A DNA stretch of 53,742 bases from an uncultured Saprospiraceae bacterium (GTDB lineage Bacteria; Bacteroidota; Bacteroidia; Chitinophagales; Saprospiraceae): the NCBI GenBank assembly GCA_938015415.1, contig CALLPK010000055.1:1-53742 (forward strand). The letters are read 5' to 3'. The notes under the pieces are model-generated. The model saw only the letters and a list, made by a program, of their open reading frames with translations. It had not been told where the DNA came from and did not search any database. Position 1 is the first letter of the stretch. Every line of letters begins with the position of its first letter. A program made the position numbers and the translations under genes. Of this stretch, positions 16,347-25,028 are shown piece after piece.

Positions 16347-16471
16347 TGAGAAATCATAAATTGTTGAAAAAATAATTAAAAAGAAGCCGTACAAAGTGGC
16401 CGAGAGGTAAATTTTTATTCTTTAGATTAGAGCTATTCCCAACTCACATAACTTTCTAACAACCATACGTT

Positions 16472-19141
16472 TTGACAAAAAAAGAGAAAACAAAAAAGCC
16501 CAACAAAAAGGTCACGCCCCTCATGAAACAATACGGGGATATCAAGGCCAAATACCCCGATGCGATCCTCCTTTTTCGGGTGGGTGATTTTTACGAAACC
16601 TTCGGGGCTGATGCTGTTACGGCGTCCCGGGTACTGGGAATTATTCTTACCAAAAGAAATAACGGGGGCAGTGATATCGAATTGGCGGGATTTCCACACC
16701 ATTCCATGGACACCTATTTGCCGAGATTGGTCCGGGCTGGTTTTCGGGTGGCAGTTTGTGAGCAATTGGAAAAACCTTCTAAAGAAAAGAAAATAGTGAA
16801 GCGAGGCGTCACAGAACTGGTCACGCCGGGCGTCACGACGAGCGATAAGATCCTGGATCATAAAACCAATAATTTTTTGGCCGCCTTAAGTTTTGGAAAA
16901 AAGGAACAGGTTGGAGTTTCCTTTCTGGATTTAAGCACTGGTGAATTGATGGTGGCAGAGGGGAATATTCCTTTTGTGGACAAACTCCTGCAAAGTTTTC
17001 AACCTTCGGAAGTCATTTTTTCCAAAAGCTATTCGAATTATTTCTCCGAAACTTTTGGTACGCGTTTTTATACGTATCCGCTGGACGAATGGATTTTTAC
17101 GCAGGATTTTACCCACGAACAGTTACTCAATCATTTTAAAGTGAAATCGCTGAAAGGTTTCGGAGTAGATGACTTGTCGCTGGCGCATCAGGCTGCTGGT
17201 GCCAGTCTGCACTATTTGGCGACGACCGAAAATAACAATGTTAAACATATCACGCGGATCAGCCGGATTCAGGAAGATCGCTACGTTTGGCTCGACCGCT
17301 TTACGATCAGAAATCTGGAGCTGATTTATAGCCCGCACGAAACGGGAGTACCCTTGATTAATATCCTGGATAAAACGATTTCTCCGATGGGGGCCCGTTT
17401 ACTAAAAAAATGGGTCGTGTTACCACTTTGCGTACCGACCGCCATTCAGAGTCGGTTGGATACCGTGGAATATTTTACCAAAGAACCGGAATTTAGAGAA
17501 GTTATCGCCAATGGGATTAATCAAATTGGCGATTTGGAAAGATTGATCTCCCGGGTACCTCTTGGCAAAATCAATCCACGGGAAATTATTCAATTGTCCA
17601 AAGCAAGTCTCGCCATCGGTCCCATCAAAGAAGCACTTCATACTGCCAAAAGCACGGTGCTTACGCAACTCGGGGCACAATTGGATCCTTGTCCCGAATT
17701 AATTCAGACCATTCAAAAATATTTACAACCGGAACCTCCCGTTAATTTGAATAAAGGAGGCGTGATGGCCGATGGACTGGACGATGAACTGGATGAATTA
17801 CGACATATCGTAAGAAATGGAAAAGATTTGTTATTAGAAATTCAACAGACCGAAGCCAAACGTACCGGGATTGACAATTTGAAAATCGGGTTCAATAATG
17901 TTTTTGGATATTATTTAGAAGTCACCAATAAATATAAAAATAAAGGACTGATTCCCGACGACTGGACCCGTAAGCAAACCCTGACGAATGCCGAACGGTA
18001 TATCACCGAGGAACTTAAAAAACTGGAAGCTAAAATTTTAGGTGCCGAAGAAAAAATTCTTACAATCGAAGAAAGATTATTTGAAGAACTGGTAGTTAAA
18101 TTGGCGGATTTTATTTCCCCGATCCAGAAAAATTCGAGTAATATTGCCCGCCTGGACTGTCTGCTGGCCTTTGCCAACGTCGCTATCCGTAATAATTATT
18201 GTAAGCCTACAGTTGACGATTCGTTTGTGGTAGATATCAAAGCAGGACGGCATCCTGTTATTGAACAGCACCTGGAACTGGGCGATGCCTACGTTCCCAA
18301 CGATGTATTTTTGGATAATGATGAGCAGCAGCTGATGATGATTACGGGGCCTAATATGGCGGGTAAATCGGCGCTTCTTCGTCAAACAGCCCTTATCTGC
18401 CTGATGGCCCAAATGGGCTGTTTTGTACCGGCGGAAACTGCCAGAATTGGCTTGATAGATAAAGTATTTACGAGGGTGGGGGCCACGGATAATATTAGTT
18501 CGGGGGAATCTACTTTTATGGTTGAAATGAATGAGACGGCGAGTATTATGAATAATATCTCGGATCGTAGTTTAATTTTAATGGATGAGATTGGAAGGGG
18601 TACGAGCACCTATGACGGGATTTCCATAGCCTGGTCGATTACCGAATATTTACACAACAACGGTAAGTTCCGACCCAAAACTTTATTCGCTACCCATTAT
18701 CATGAGTTAAATGAACTGGCCAACAAATTTGAGCGCATCAAAAACTGGAGCATTGCTACTAAGGAACTGGATCATAAAGTGATCTTTCTGCGGAAGCTGG
18801 TACCCGGCGGAAGTAATCACAGTTTTGGTATCTACGTCGCAAAGATGGCGGGAATGCCCAGATCGGTCGTAGAGCGTGCGCAGTATATTTTAAGTCAACT
18901 GGAACAGAAATCCATTCAGACGGAGGGTGACTCCTCGGATATTCCGACTACAAAAAATGAGAAAGGAGCGATCAAAAAACAACTCGAAAATATCTCCGCT
19001 TCTCCGGTGCAATTGAGTATTTTTGAGTCAACTGATCCTGCGTTGGTAAAATTGAAAGAAACGTTGGAAGGGCTGGATTTGAATGGTATGACGCCTATCG
19101 AGTGTATGATGAAACTTAGTGAACTCAAGGGTATGCTATAA
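16472..19141 (+). CDS. mutS: DNA mismatch repair ATPase MutS
   Basis: 889 residues. It recognises mismatches and small loops and, with MutL, starts repair. The mismatch-probing F-x-E is F40-Y41-E42 in RVGDFYETFGADA. Connector, lever and clamp regions follow. The ATPase has Walker A TGPNMAGKSALLRQ (about 623-636), the STFMVEM signature, Walker B LILMDEIGRGTSTYDG and the FATHYHEL switch. A TTG start is chosen because the only nearby ATG (codon 18) would cut off the conserved TPLM before KQYGDIKAKYPD. A large hairpin follows the stop codon. Confidence 0.96.
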   Translation: MTKKEKTKKPNKKVTPLMKQYGDIKAKYPDAILLFRVGDFYETFGADAVTASRVLGIILTKRNNGGSDIELAGFPHHSMDTYLPRLVRAGFRVAVCEQLEKPSKEKKIVKRGVTELVTPGVTTSDKILDHKTNNFLAALSFGKKEQVGVSFLDLSTGELMVAEGNIPFVDKLLQSFQPSEVIFSKSYSNYFSETFGTRFYTYPLDEWIFTQDFTHEQLLNHFKVKSLKGFGVDDLSLAHQAAGASLHYLATTENNNVKHITRISRIQEDRYVWLDRFTIRNLELIYSPHETGVPLINILDKTISPMGARLLKKWVVLPLCVPTAIQSRLDTVEYFTKEPEFREVIANGINQIGDLERLISRVPLGKINPREIIQLSKASLAIGPIKEALHTAKSTVLTQLGAQLDPCPELIQTIQKYLQPEPPVNLNKGGVMADGLDDELDELRHIVRNGKDLLLEIQQTEAKRTGIDNLKIGFNNVFGYYLEVTNKYKNKGLIPDDWTRKQTLTNAERYITEELKKLEAKILGAEEKILTIEERLFEELVVKLADFISPIQKNSSNIARLDCLLAFANVAIRNNYCKPTVDDSFVVDIKAGRHPVIEQHLELGDAYVPNDVFLDNDEQQLMMITGPNMAGKSALLRQTALICLMAQMGCFVPAETARIGLIDKVFTRVGATDNISSGESTFMVEMNETASIMNNISDRSLILMDEIGRGTSTYDGISIAWSITEYLHNNGKFRPKTLFATHYHELNELANKFERIKNWSIATKELDHKVIFLRKLVPGGSNHSFGIYVAKMAGMPRSVVERAQYILSQLEQKSIQTEGDSSDIPTTKNEKGAIKKQLENISASPVQLSIFESTDPALVKLKETLEGLDLNGMTPIECMMKLSELKGML

Positions 19142-19144
19142 AAT

Positions 19145-19196
19145 GCCAGAGTCGCTATAATTGATTAATTGACAAATCAAATTTAGCGACGCTGGC
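19145..19196. repeat. Long imperfect hairpin directly after mutS
   Basis: GCCAG-a-GTCGCTA-taa-TTGATT pairs with AATCAA-att-TAGCGAC-g-CTGGC across an 8-base loop: 18 paired bases interrupted by mismatches. It begins three bases after the mutS stop and has no T run. Confidence 0.7.
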
Positions 19197-19202
19197 GCAC
19201 CC

Positions 19203-19229
19203 AATCTGGTACTTGTAAAACCAGATTTT
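19203..19229 (+). terminator. Probable mutS terminator
   Basis: AATCTGGT and ACCAGATT form an 8-bp stem, followed by TT-AA-C-TTT. The T run is interrupted, so it may be weak and may work with the preceding long hairpin. Confidence 0.5.
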
Positions 19230-19411
19230 AACTTTGTACAGTGTACTAAATCATGTTTCTGATAGAAGAAACAAAAATTTAGCAGGTGCTGTTTTCAGAG
19301 TTTTGGTTTTTTGAATTTATACAAGTTTCCCAAATTTAAGTTTTTTATCTAAGAAACTTTCATATCTAGTACAAAAAGGGGATAACTTTAGGGTAATTTT
19401 TTATTCCTCAT

Positions 19412-20128
19412 TTATTTTTTCTGTTTGCGCCTCGAAATAGTAATATTGACCGCTTCGACCATGAGTGCAAAGGCCATAGAAAAATAGATGTATCCTTTCG
19501 GAATGTGAAAGTCCAGACCATCGGCCAATAGCGCCAGGCCAATCATAATTAAAAAAGAAAGTGCCAATACTTTGATCGTAGGATTTTCATCCACAAAACT
19601 ACTGATTTTGTTGATGGCCAACATCATGATCAGCACCGAAACGATTACCGCAGCGATCATTACTTCGACGTGTTCCGCCATTCCGACGGCGGTAATCACC
19701 GAGTCCAGCGAAAAGATAATATCAATGAGAATGATTTGAGAAATGACATTCCAGAAAGTGACTTTTTTCAATCTGATGGTTTCTTCTTCGTGGGCATTTT
19801 CTATTTTTTCGTGAATTTCATTGACACTTTTATAAATCAAAAACAGACCGCCCAGAATCAGAATGATATCCCGTCCGGAAATTTCGTTTTCCATAATAGT
19901 AAAAATTGGACTTGTCAACTGCATAATCCAGGTGATGGATAAAAGTAATAAAATCCGGGTAATCAACGCAAATCCAAGTCCCCAGGTACGCGCTTTCCCT
20001 TGTTGTTCTTTCGGTAGTTTTTGGGAGATGATGGAGATGAAAATAATATTATCTATTCCCAGAATAATCTCTAAAACACAGAGCGTTAAAAAAGACATCC
20101 AAATATCCGGATTGGTTAGCCATTCCAT
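19412..20128 (-). CDS. TerC-family integral membrane protein
   Basis: 238 residues with about seven membrane helices. The family's intramembrane acidic motifs are present: LEIILGIDNIIFISI near residue 19 and IIFSLDSVITAVGMAEHVE near 140, each with Asp in a helix. A charged cytoplasmic loop (HEKIENAHEEETIRLKK) separates the halves. TerC proteins are implicated in manganese export and tellurite tolerance in some bacteria; metal efflux is the best inference here. It appears to be a single gene. Confidence 0.9.
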   Translation of the reverse strand: MEWLTNPDIWMSFLTLCVLEIILGIDNIIFISIISQKLPKEQQGKARTWGLGFALITRILLLLSITWIMQLTSPIFTIMENEISGRDIILILGGLFLIYKSVNEIHEKIENAHEEETIRLKKVTFWNVISQIILIDIIFSLDSVITAVGMAEHVEVMIAAVIVSVLIMMLAINKISSFVDENPTIKVLALSFLIMIGLALLADGLDFHIPKGYIYFSMAFALMVEAVNITISRRKQKK

Positions 20129-20183
20129 TTTTTAATGATTTTTGTTGAATAAAATTGAACTCGCAATTTACAAAATTTACCAG

Positions 20184-21554
20184 TTATTGCCCTTGAATCC
20201 ATTCGGTAATCTCTTTCAAAACTTCTTCCGAAAAAGTCTCTTCCAGCATTCCGTATTCGTTCATCAACCCGGTTTCACAATTTTGAAATAAGTGATTGAG
20301 GTTGGGAAATTGTTTGGTGGAGAACGTCGAATTTCCTCCTTGTTTTAGAGCCGCTTCGATGGCTGCCAGATTTTCTTCGGCGGGTACTTGCAAATCTTTT
20401 TCACCGTTTAACGCCAATACGGGGATTTGTATTTTTTGGAGTATTGGGGCCGGGTCATGTTGGATAAAATTCATCATCCAGGGACTTGACAATTGATCTG
20501 CCAGCCGATGCAACTGGTCTTCGGGCAGCAAATTATTATAGCTGGCACGAAAGTAAGTAATCAGGCTATCCTTCCGCGTTGGATCGTTGACATCCGTTCG
20601 AAGTATCTGATCGTAAGCACCACCCATGACGAATTGTCCGCGTTCTATCATCGGAGCGGGGACACCACTGGCCTTTTCCATAGTTGCCTTTTGTAATAAC
20701 ATCAATTCTTTACCGGGGAGTCCGGGGCCAGCTAATAAAATTATAAAGCTGACCGTGTTCGGTGTACTGGCGACCAGAGGAGCAATCATGCCACCTTCAC
20801 TATGTCCTATCAAACCGATTTTATCCGGCGCAATATCTGTTCTGCTTTTTAGATAAGTGACCGCTGCACGTACATCTTCCGCAAAATTAAGGGAGGTCGC
20901 AGCACTGAAATCTCCTTCCGAATCACCGACCCCCCGATCGTCAAAGCGTAGGACGCCAATACCGTGGCGGGACAGATAATCGGCAATGACTAAAAAGGGT
21001 TGATGTCCAAAAATTTCAGCATTTCTATTTTGCGGACCACTGCCACTGATGAGGATGATAGTGGGGAAATTAGTTGCCTTGAGTGGCAGCGTTAAGGTAC
21101 CCGCAAGCAACACTTGATCTCTGGTATTTTTAAATGTAATATTTTCTTCCCGGTAAGGAAAAGGAGGCTGCGGCGTTTGCGGTCGAACCAAAATAGTAGC
21201 TTCGGCAGAGACTCTTTTCAGGTCAAGCGGCAGCAAGGTTCCCATTTGTTTAAACTCTCCTTTGATCAGAGAATCGTTTTGTAGAATTCCAGCATAAGTC
21301 ATCCCAAGGGCACCGACGGAAATATCAAGGGTAGAATCCTGAAACTGGATAGCCGTAACCGGAATCCCTCTGGCGCCTTGTTTGGGTACATCCAGGGTGG
21401 CAGAATAATTATTCTCTTTTTTTGAAATATTAAAATACAGCTCGAGTTCCGTTCCTTGTATTTTTAACAAGCCCATCCATTTACCACTCAAGTCCTGAGC
21501 CGTGATAGCAGTTAATAAGAAAAATAACAATAGGGTAGTGAGAATATTCTTCAT
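20184..21554 (-). CDS. Secreted alpha/beta hydrolase (esterase/peptidase-like)
   Basis: 456 residues with a signal peptide (about 1-19, ending ITAQ). A beta-rich N-terminal domain (about 20-120) with the GKWMGLLKI start resembles the DUF3887-like domain preceding such hydrolases. The alpha/beta hydrolase core has the oxyanion region LISGSGPQNRN, the nucleophile serine in LIGHSEGGMIAP, the acid in LNGEKDLQVP and the histidine in FPNLNHLFQ. It should act in the periplasm; the substrate is unknown. An M28 peptidase gene lies upstream on the same strand, but a terminator separates them. Confidence 0.88.
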   Translation of the reverse strand: MKNILTTLLLFFLLTAITAQDLSGKWMGLLKIQGTELELYFNISKKENNYSATLDVPKQGARGIPVTAIQFQDSTLDISVGALGMTYAGILQNDSLIKGEFKQMGTLLPLDLKRVSAEATILVRPQTPQPPFPYREENITFKNTRDQVLLAGTLTLPLKATNFPTIILISGSGPQNRNAEIFGHQPFLVIADYLSRHGIGVLRFDDRGVGDSEGDFSAATSLNFAEDVRAAVTYLKSRTDIAPDKIGLIGHSEGGMIAPLVASTPNTVSFIILLAGPGLPGKELMLLQKATMEKASGVPAPMIERGQFVMGGAYDQILRTDVNDPTRKDSLITYFRASYNNLLPEDQLHRLADQLSSPWMMNFIQHDPAPILQKIQIPVLALNGEKDLQVPAEENLAAIEAALKQGGNSTFSTKQFPNLNHLFQNCETGLMNEYGMLEETFSEEVLKEITEWIQGQ

Positions 21555-21622
21555 AATTTTCTTTTACAAAACAAAAAAATAAAAATACGCTTAGTAAAGT
21601 TATAAAATTCTTACCGAGAAAC

Positions 21623-21664
21623 TAAAAATCCCTTTCCAGTAAATTTTACCAAAAAGGGATTTTC
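21623..21664 (-). terminator. Intrinsic terminator after the M28 peptidase gene
   Basis: On the minus strand AAAATCCCTTT pairs with AAAGGGATTTTT, with a T run included in the 3' arm. It lies about 20 bases beyond the stop codon. Confidence 0.75.
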
Positions 21665-21683
21665 TTATTCAACGATTCAACAC

Positions 21684-23213
21684 CTAAGGCTTTTTGTACA
21701 ACTCCTGTCCAGCCTCAAAATATTTGTCACCGGGGACCCAAAATACAGATTGATCCGTATTCCCAATTAGTCGGCAGGCGTATACATAAGATTTAAAAAA
21801 CTTTTCCAGATAATCGTAATCAAGCGTTTCCGGTCCGTCGGCCGCCTGGTGATAATAACGATTGACGACCTCATCAAAAGCTGTAATGCCCATACTAAAA
21901 GTAGGCGCGGGAACTCCTTTAGCCGCAAAATTAACGTTGTCTGAACGGTCGAATAATCCTTGTTCCGGAACGGCATCTTCCTTAGCGTCCAGTCCAAAAG
22001 AAGAACAGGCCTTTTCAATCAACGGTTGCGCGAGTGTCCGGGTCAGACCAATGATGGTCACCCGGCTGGTATCATTATAACCTGCGTTGTCACTATTAAA
22101 ACAATAGATGGCTTTGTCCAGTGGCATCATCGGGTTATTGGCGTAATAATCTGAGCCTAACAATCCTTTTTCTTCTCCCGTAAAAAAGATAAATTGAGCA
22201 GATCTTCGGGTGGGATATTTGGCGATATTCTCGGCTGCGGAAAGTACGGTGACACTACCAACGGCGTTATCTCTGGCACCGTTGTAGATGGTGTCGCCCT
22301 GCGCATCTGCCGCGCCGATACCGATGTGATCATAATGAGCGGAGTAAATAACGTATTCATCTTTTACGACAGGATCTGTTCCTTCGACCATTCCGACGAC
22401 GTTGTAGGTTTTAACTTTTTCTTCTTTCAGACCGCTGACCTGAATTTTTCCACGGCTACCCTGGCCCTTTTTCAGGACGGCAATGGCCGCCGGATCGCCG
22501 GCGTTGACCCATAAATAAGGCGTCTTGTTTTTTTCTTCGTCAGGATCCTGATCATCCACGATGGTTCTGGGTTGATTTAGAAATTGTAGTAGAAACGACC
22601 AGGGAAGCTGCGCATTGCTATAAATTTCAACGACCGCTTTGGCACCAAAATCACTACCTCGTTTTCGCTTATCCCGTCCGGCGTAAAACCATTCTTGCGG
22701 GTTAGATTGTCCTTCGTACCCTGCCAGGGTTACTACGACTTTATCTTTTGGGTCGCCAGCTTTAAAATCTTCCTCTGTCCCGTGATTTAGAAAAACAATG
22801 TCTCCTTCGAGGTCCACATTTTCACCACTGAGCAGCAGAAAATCTTTGGCTAATTCAAAAGTAGTATTCTCCACTTTGATGGTACCACTGGTGGCCGGAG
22901 TAATTTTTTTCATGGGAACTTGTTGCAGGTAGCTATCTGCTCCTGGAATCTTTTTTACGCCGTAGCGTTCCAGGGTAGTGGCAAGATAGCGAGCCGCAAT
23001 ATTGAGTTCTCTGGAAGGGGTATCCCGTCCGGACATTTCGTCGGAGGCAAGAAAATAGATATGCCCTTTGATGGTATTTACATCAACGGTTTCTTCGGTC
23101 CGGTTTTTATCCGTTGGAACTAACTTTTCTACTTTAGCAACGTTAGGTGTTTTACAGGCAAATAAGAGTGCCAGGGGAAAAAGTAAAAATATACGGGGAG
23201 TGACAAGTCTCAT
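21684..23213 (-). CDS. M28-family zinc peptidase, lipoprotein
   Basis: 509 residues from ATG 23213, chosen because it gives a clean lipoprotein signal with the lipobox LLFAC and cysteine C20; the frame also extends 11 codons upstream. A PA-like insert precedes the catalytic domain. Zinc-site motifs are AHYDHIGIG, NGARDNAVGSVTVLSAAE, FTGEEKGLLGSDYYA and FNSDNAGYND. The FDRSDNVNFA and YYHQAADGPETLDYD segments complete the M28 pattern with its last histidine. It is likely an outer-membrane or periplasmic aminopeptidase. Confidence 0.92.
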   Translation of the reverse strand: MRLVTPRIFLLFPLALLFACKTPNVAKVEKLVPTDKNRTEETVDVNTIKGHIYFLASDEMSGRDTPSRELNIAARYLATTLERYGVKKIPGADSYLQQVPMKKITPATSGTIKVENTTFELAKDFLLLSGENVDLEGDIVFLNHGTEEDFKAGDPKDKVVVTLAGYEGQSNPQEWFYAGRDKRKRGSDFGAKAVVEIYSNAQLPWSFLLQFLNQPRTIVDDQDPDEEKNKTPYLWVNAGDPAAIAVLKKGQGSRGKIQVSGLKEEKVKTYNVVGMVEGTDPVVKDEYVIYSAHYDHIGIGAADAQGDTIYNGARDNAVGSVTVLSAAENIAKYPTRRSAQFIFFTGEEKGLLGSDYYANNPMMPLDKAIYCFNSDNAGYNDTSRVTIIGLTRTLAQPLIEKACSSFGLDAKEDAVPEQGLFDRSDNVNFAAKGVPAPTFSMGITAFDEVVNRYYHQAADGPETLDYDYLEKFFKSYVYACRLIGNTDQSVFWVPGDKYFEAGQELYKKP

Positions 23214-23333
23214 AATTAGTTTTGTTATTACGAAGTTTTTAAACAACTTCTACGGTAAAAATTTTAGGTTAATAAGAAGACAAGGCGAAATTAAGAAAAA
23301 AAACGGACTGCTTTGTTTCAAAAAGAAAATAAG

Positions 23334-24050
23334 ATGAAATATATAATACCATTTATTTTATTGTGGATGAGCCATATATCTACGGCCCAAAATCCAGAAG
23401 TAAGAGCAACAGAATGGAGCCTGAGAACGGGTACCTCGGTAGATTATAAGTTTAATAAAAAATGGAAGACGGATCTTAACTGGGAATCCAGATTTAACGA
23501 TAATATATCTGCTTATGACGAGTCGCTGATTCAGTGGGGTGTTTCTTACCGTACGCGGTGGGATATAAAGCTGCAAAGTTCGTTTAGACATTATTTAACA
23601 CCAGATCAGCTGGATTCTTACCGTTTGAGTTGGGGAATGGGGTATGGTGAATTTATTAAAGATTCGCCTTTGAAAATCTCGATGCTGTTGCGTTATCAGC
23701 GAGATAATGTTTATAAAAAAACAGAGCGAGATGTCGAACCAGGCTGGCGCTTGAAAGTGAGTTTTGTTTACGAAGCCTTTAAAAACCTGGTTTTTGTACT
23801 AGAAGATGAACTTTTTTACGAACAGCAAGGAGAAAGCGAGTGGGACAAAAACCGGGTAACTACCGGTATTGAATGGGCAATTAACGAGCAAATGGAGTTG
23901 GTTGGATTTTATCGTTTTGAAAATGAGCTAAGTGCTACGTTGGCGGATTTTGATCACACCCTGGGCATCTATTTAGCTTTTAAAATGGAACAACAAAAAG
24001 AAGAAGACGCAAAGCGAGCTCGTCACTTCGGCCATCCTTATCCGTGGTAA
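23334..24050 (+). CDS. DUF2490 outer-membrane beta-barrel-like protein
   Basis: 238 residues from ATG 23334; a TTG at 23313 would add seven residues ahead of the signal peptide and is rejected. The signal peptide is KYIIPFILLWMSHISTAQ. Alternating amphipathic strands with many Trp, Tyr and Arg residues (WSLRTGTSVDYKFNKKWKTDL, WGVSYRTRWDIKL, FRHYLTPDQL) match DUF2490 proteins, predicted small barrels of unknown function. It is convergent with the TolC-like gene, 21 bases away. Confidence 0.85.
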   Translation: MKYIIPFILLWMSHISTAQNPEVRATEWSLRTGTSVDYKFNKKWKTDLNWESRFNDNISAYDESLIQWGVSYRTRWDIKLQSSFRHYLTPDQLDSYRLSWGMGYGEFIKDSPLKISMLLRYQRDNVYKKTERDVEPGWRLKVSFVYEAFKNLVFVLEDELFYEQQGESEWDKNRVTTGIEWAINEQMELVGFYRFENELSATLADFDHTLGIYLAFKMEQQKEEDAKRARHFGHPYPW

Positions 24051-24071
24051 TCTATTCCTAATCAGAGAAAT

Positions 24072-24845
24072 CTACTTGGATTCTTTTTTAGAATTACTCT
24101 TGTCTTTTGGACCATATTTTAGTGCATCGGCGAATGGAATTCCAATCATCTCTTCCAATTGAATCACTGCCACTTTTACATCAGATTTAGCGCTGATAAA
24201 TTTTTCTTTGGCATTATAATAACTGGTGGAAGCGGAATTATGATCATCCAGTTCGGCATCTCCCCGGCGAAATTTTTCTTTAATCAAAAGGTAAGTCTGG
24301 TAAGAATCCTCTTCGGCCTGTTTTCGGGTAAGGAGGATTTCGTTGGCTAAAAGATAATTTTGGTAACGTTCTAAAGTTTTGGCACGAATGGCCAGTTTTT
24401 CCTGATCGCGTTCCAACTCGGTAATTTTTAGTTCGTATTCCGCTTTCCTTCTTTCCTTTGGGTTGTTGATAAAGGTGCTAAGTTTGATCCGGGCAGCTAA
24501 GTTAAATCTTGGGAAGATCGTGAACAGTCCGTTAGGATCGGTAGGATTTACTCTATTTGGGAAAAAATCCTGAATATAATGGCTTTCATTATAATTAAAA
24601 ACGGCATCCAGATCGTCGGTCCAATTCCACTTAATGATGCTTACTTCCTCGGTTGCGATCTTAATTTCTTCGTCAAAAGTTTTATTGGCTGGATTGTTCA
24701 TCCAGGCGAGCTGCACCAGGTAGTCTTCAAAAGTACGGGCACGCGAACCTTCCGGCACGACCACCTTATTGAAATCCATGGGCTGTTGGGCACTTAAGGT
24801 GGAAAGTAGTAAAGTACAGATAACCAAAAAGGTCAACTTTTTCAT
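24072..24845 (-). CDS. Short TolC-like outer-membrane efflux/export protein
   Basis: 257 residues with a signal peptide (1-19, LSTLSAQ). The DYLVQLAWMNNPANKTFDEEI start and the long coiled helices (KERRKAEYELKITELERDQEKLAIRAKTLERY as a continuous heptad region, then YYNAKEKFISAKSDVKVAVIQLEEMIG) resemble one half of a TolC/OMF repeat. At about 257 residues it is roughly half the normal size, so it may not build a full channel alone. It is the last gene of the exopolysaccharide cluster on the minus strand, which suggests a role in export or envelope organisation. Confidence 0.75.
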   Translation of the reverse strand: MKKLTFLVICTLLLSTLSAQQPMDFNKVVVPEGSRARTFEDYLVQLAWMNNPANKTFDEEIKIATEEVSIIKWNWTDDLDAVFNYNESHYIQDFFPNRVNPTDPNGLFTIFPRFNLAARIKLSTFINNPKERRKAEYELKITELERDQEKLAIRAKTLERYQNYLLANEILLTRKQAEEDSYQTYLLIKEKFRRGDAELDDHNSASTSYYNAKEKFISAKSDVKVAVIQLEEMIGIPFADALKYGPKDKSNSKKESK

Positions 24846-25028
24846 TTTCGTAGAATTTATAGTTCAAATAAGGGAATGATAAGTACGTGGACAAATTAAA
24901 TATTTAAATACACCTAATGCTGTCCAGGTAGTTAGCGTAGAAAGGCTTAAACAACCTTCTTATATTTTTTTACAAAAATAAGTAAAATCTTATGAGTATG
25001 AATCCATTCACTTCACTGTCTACTAGTT

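Noticed and set aside
16388-16412. tRNA-Ser-like D-arm sequence (AGTGGCCGAGAGGT) upstream of mutS
   Set aside because: No acceptor stem, anticodon arm or T-arm can be found around it, so it is neither a tRNA nor a clear tRNA fragment.
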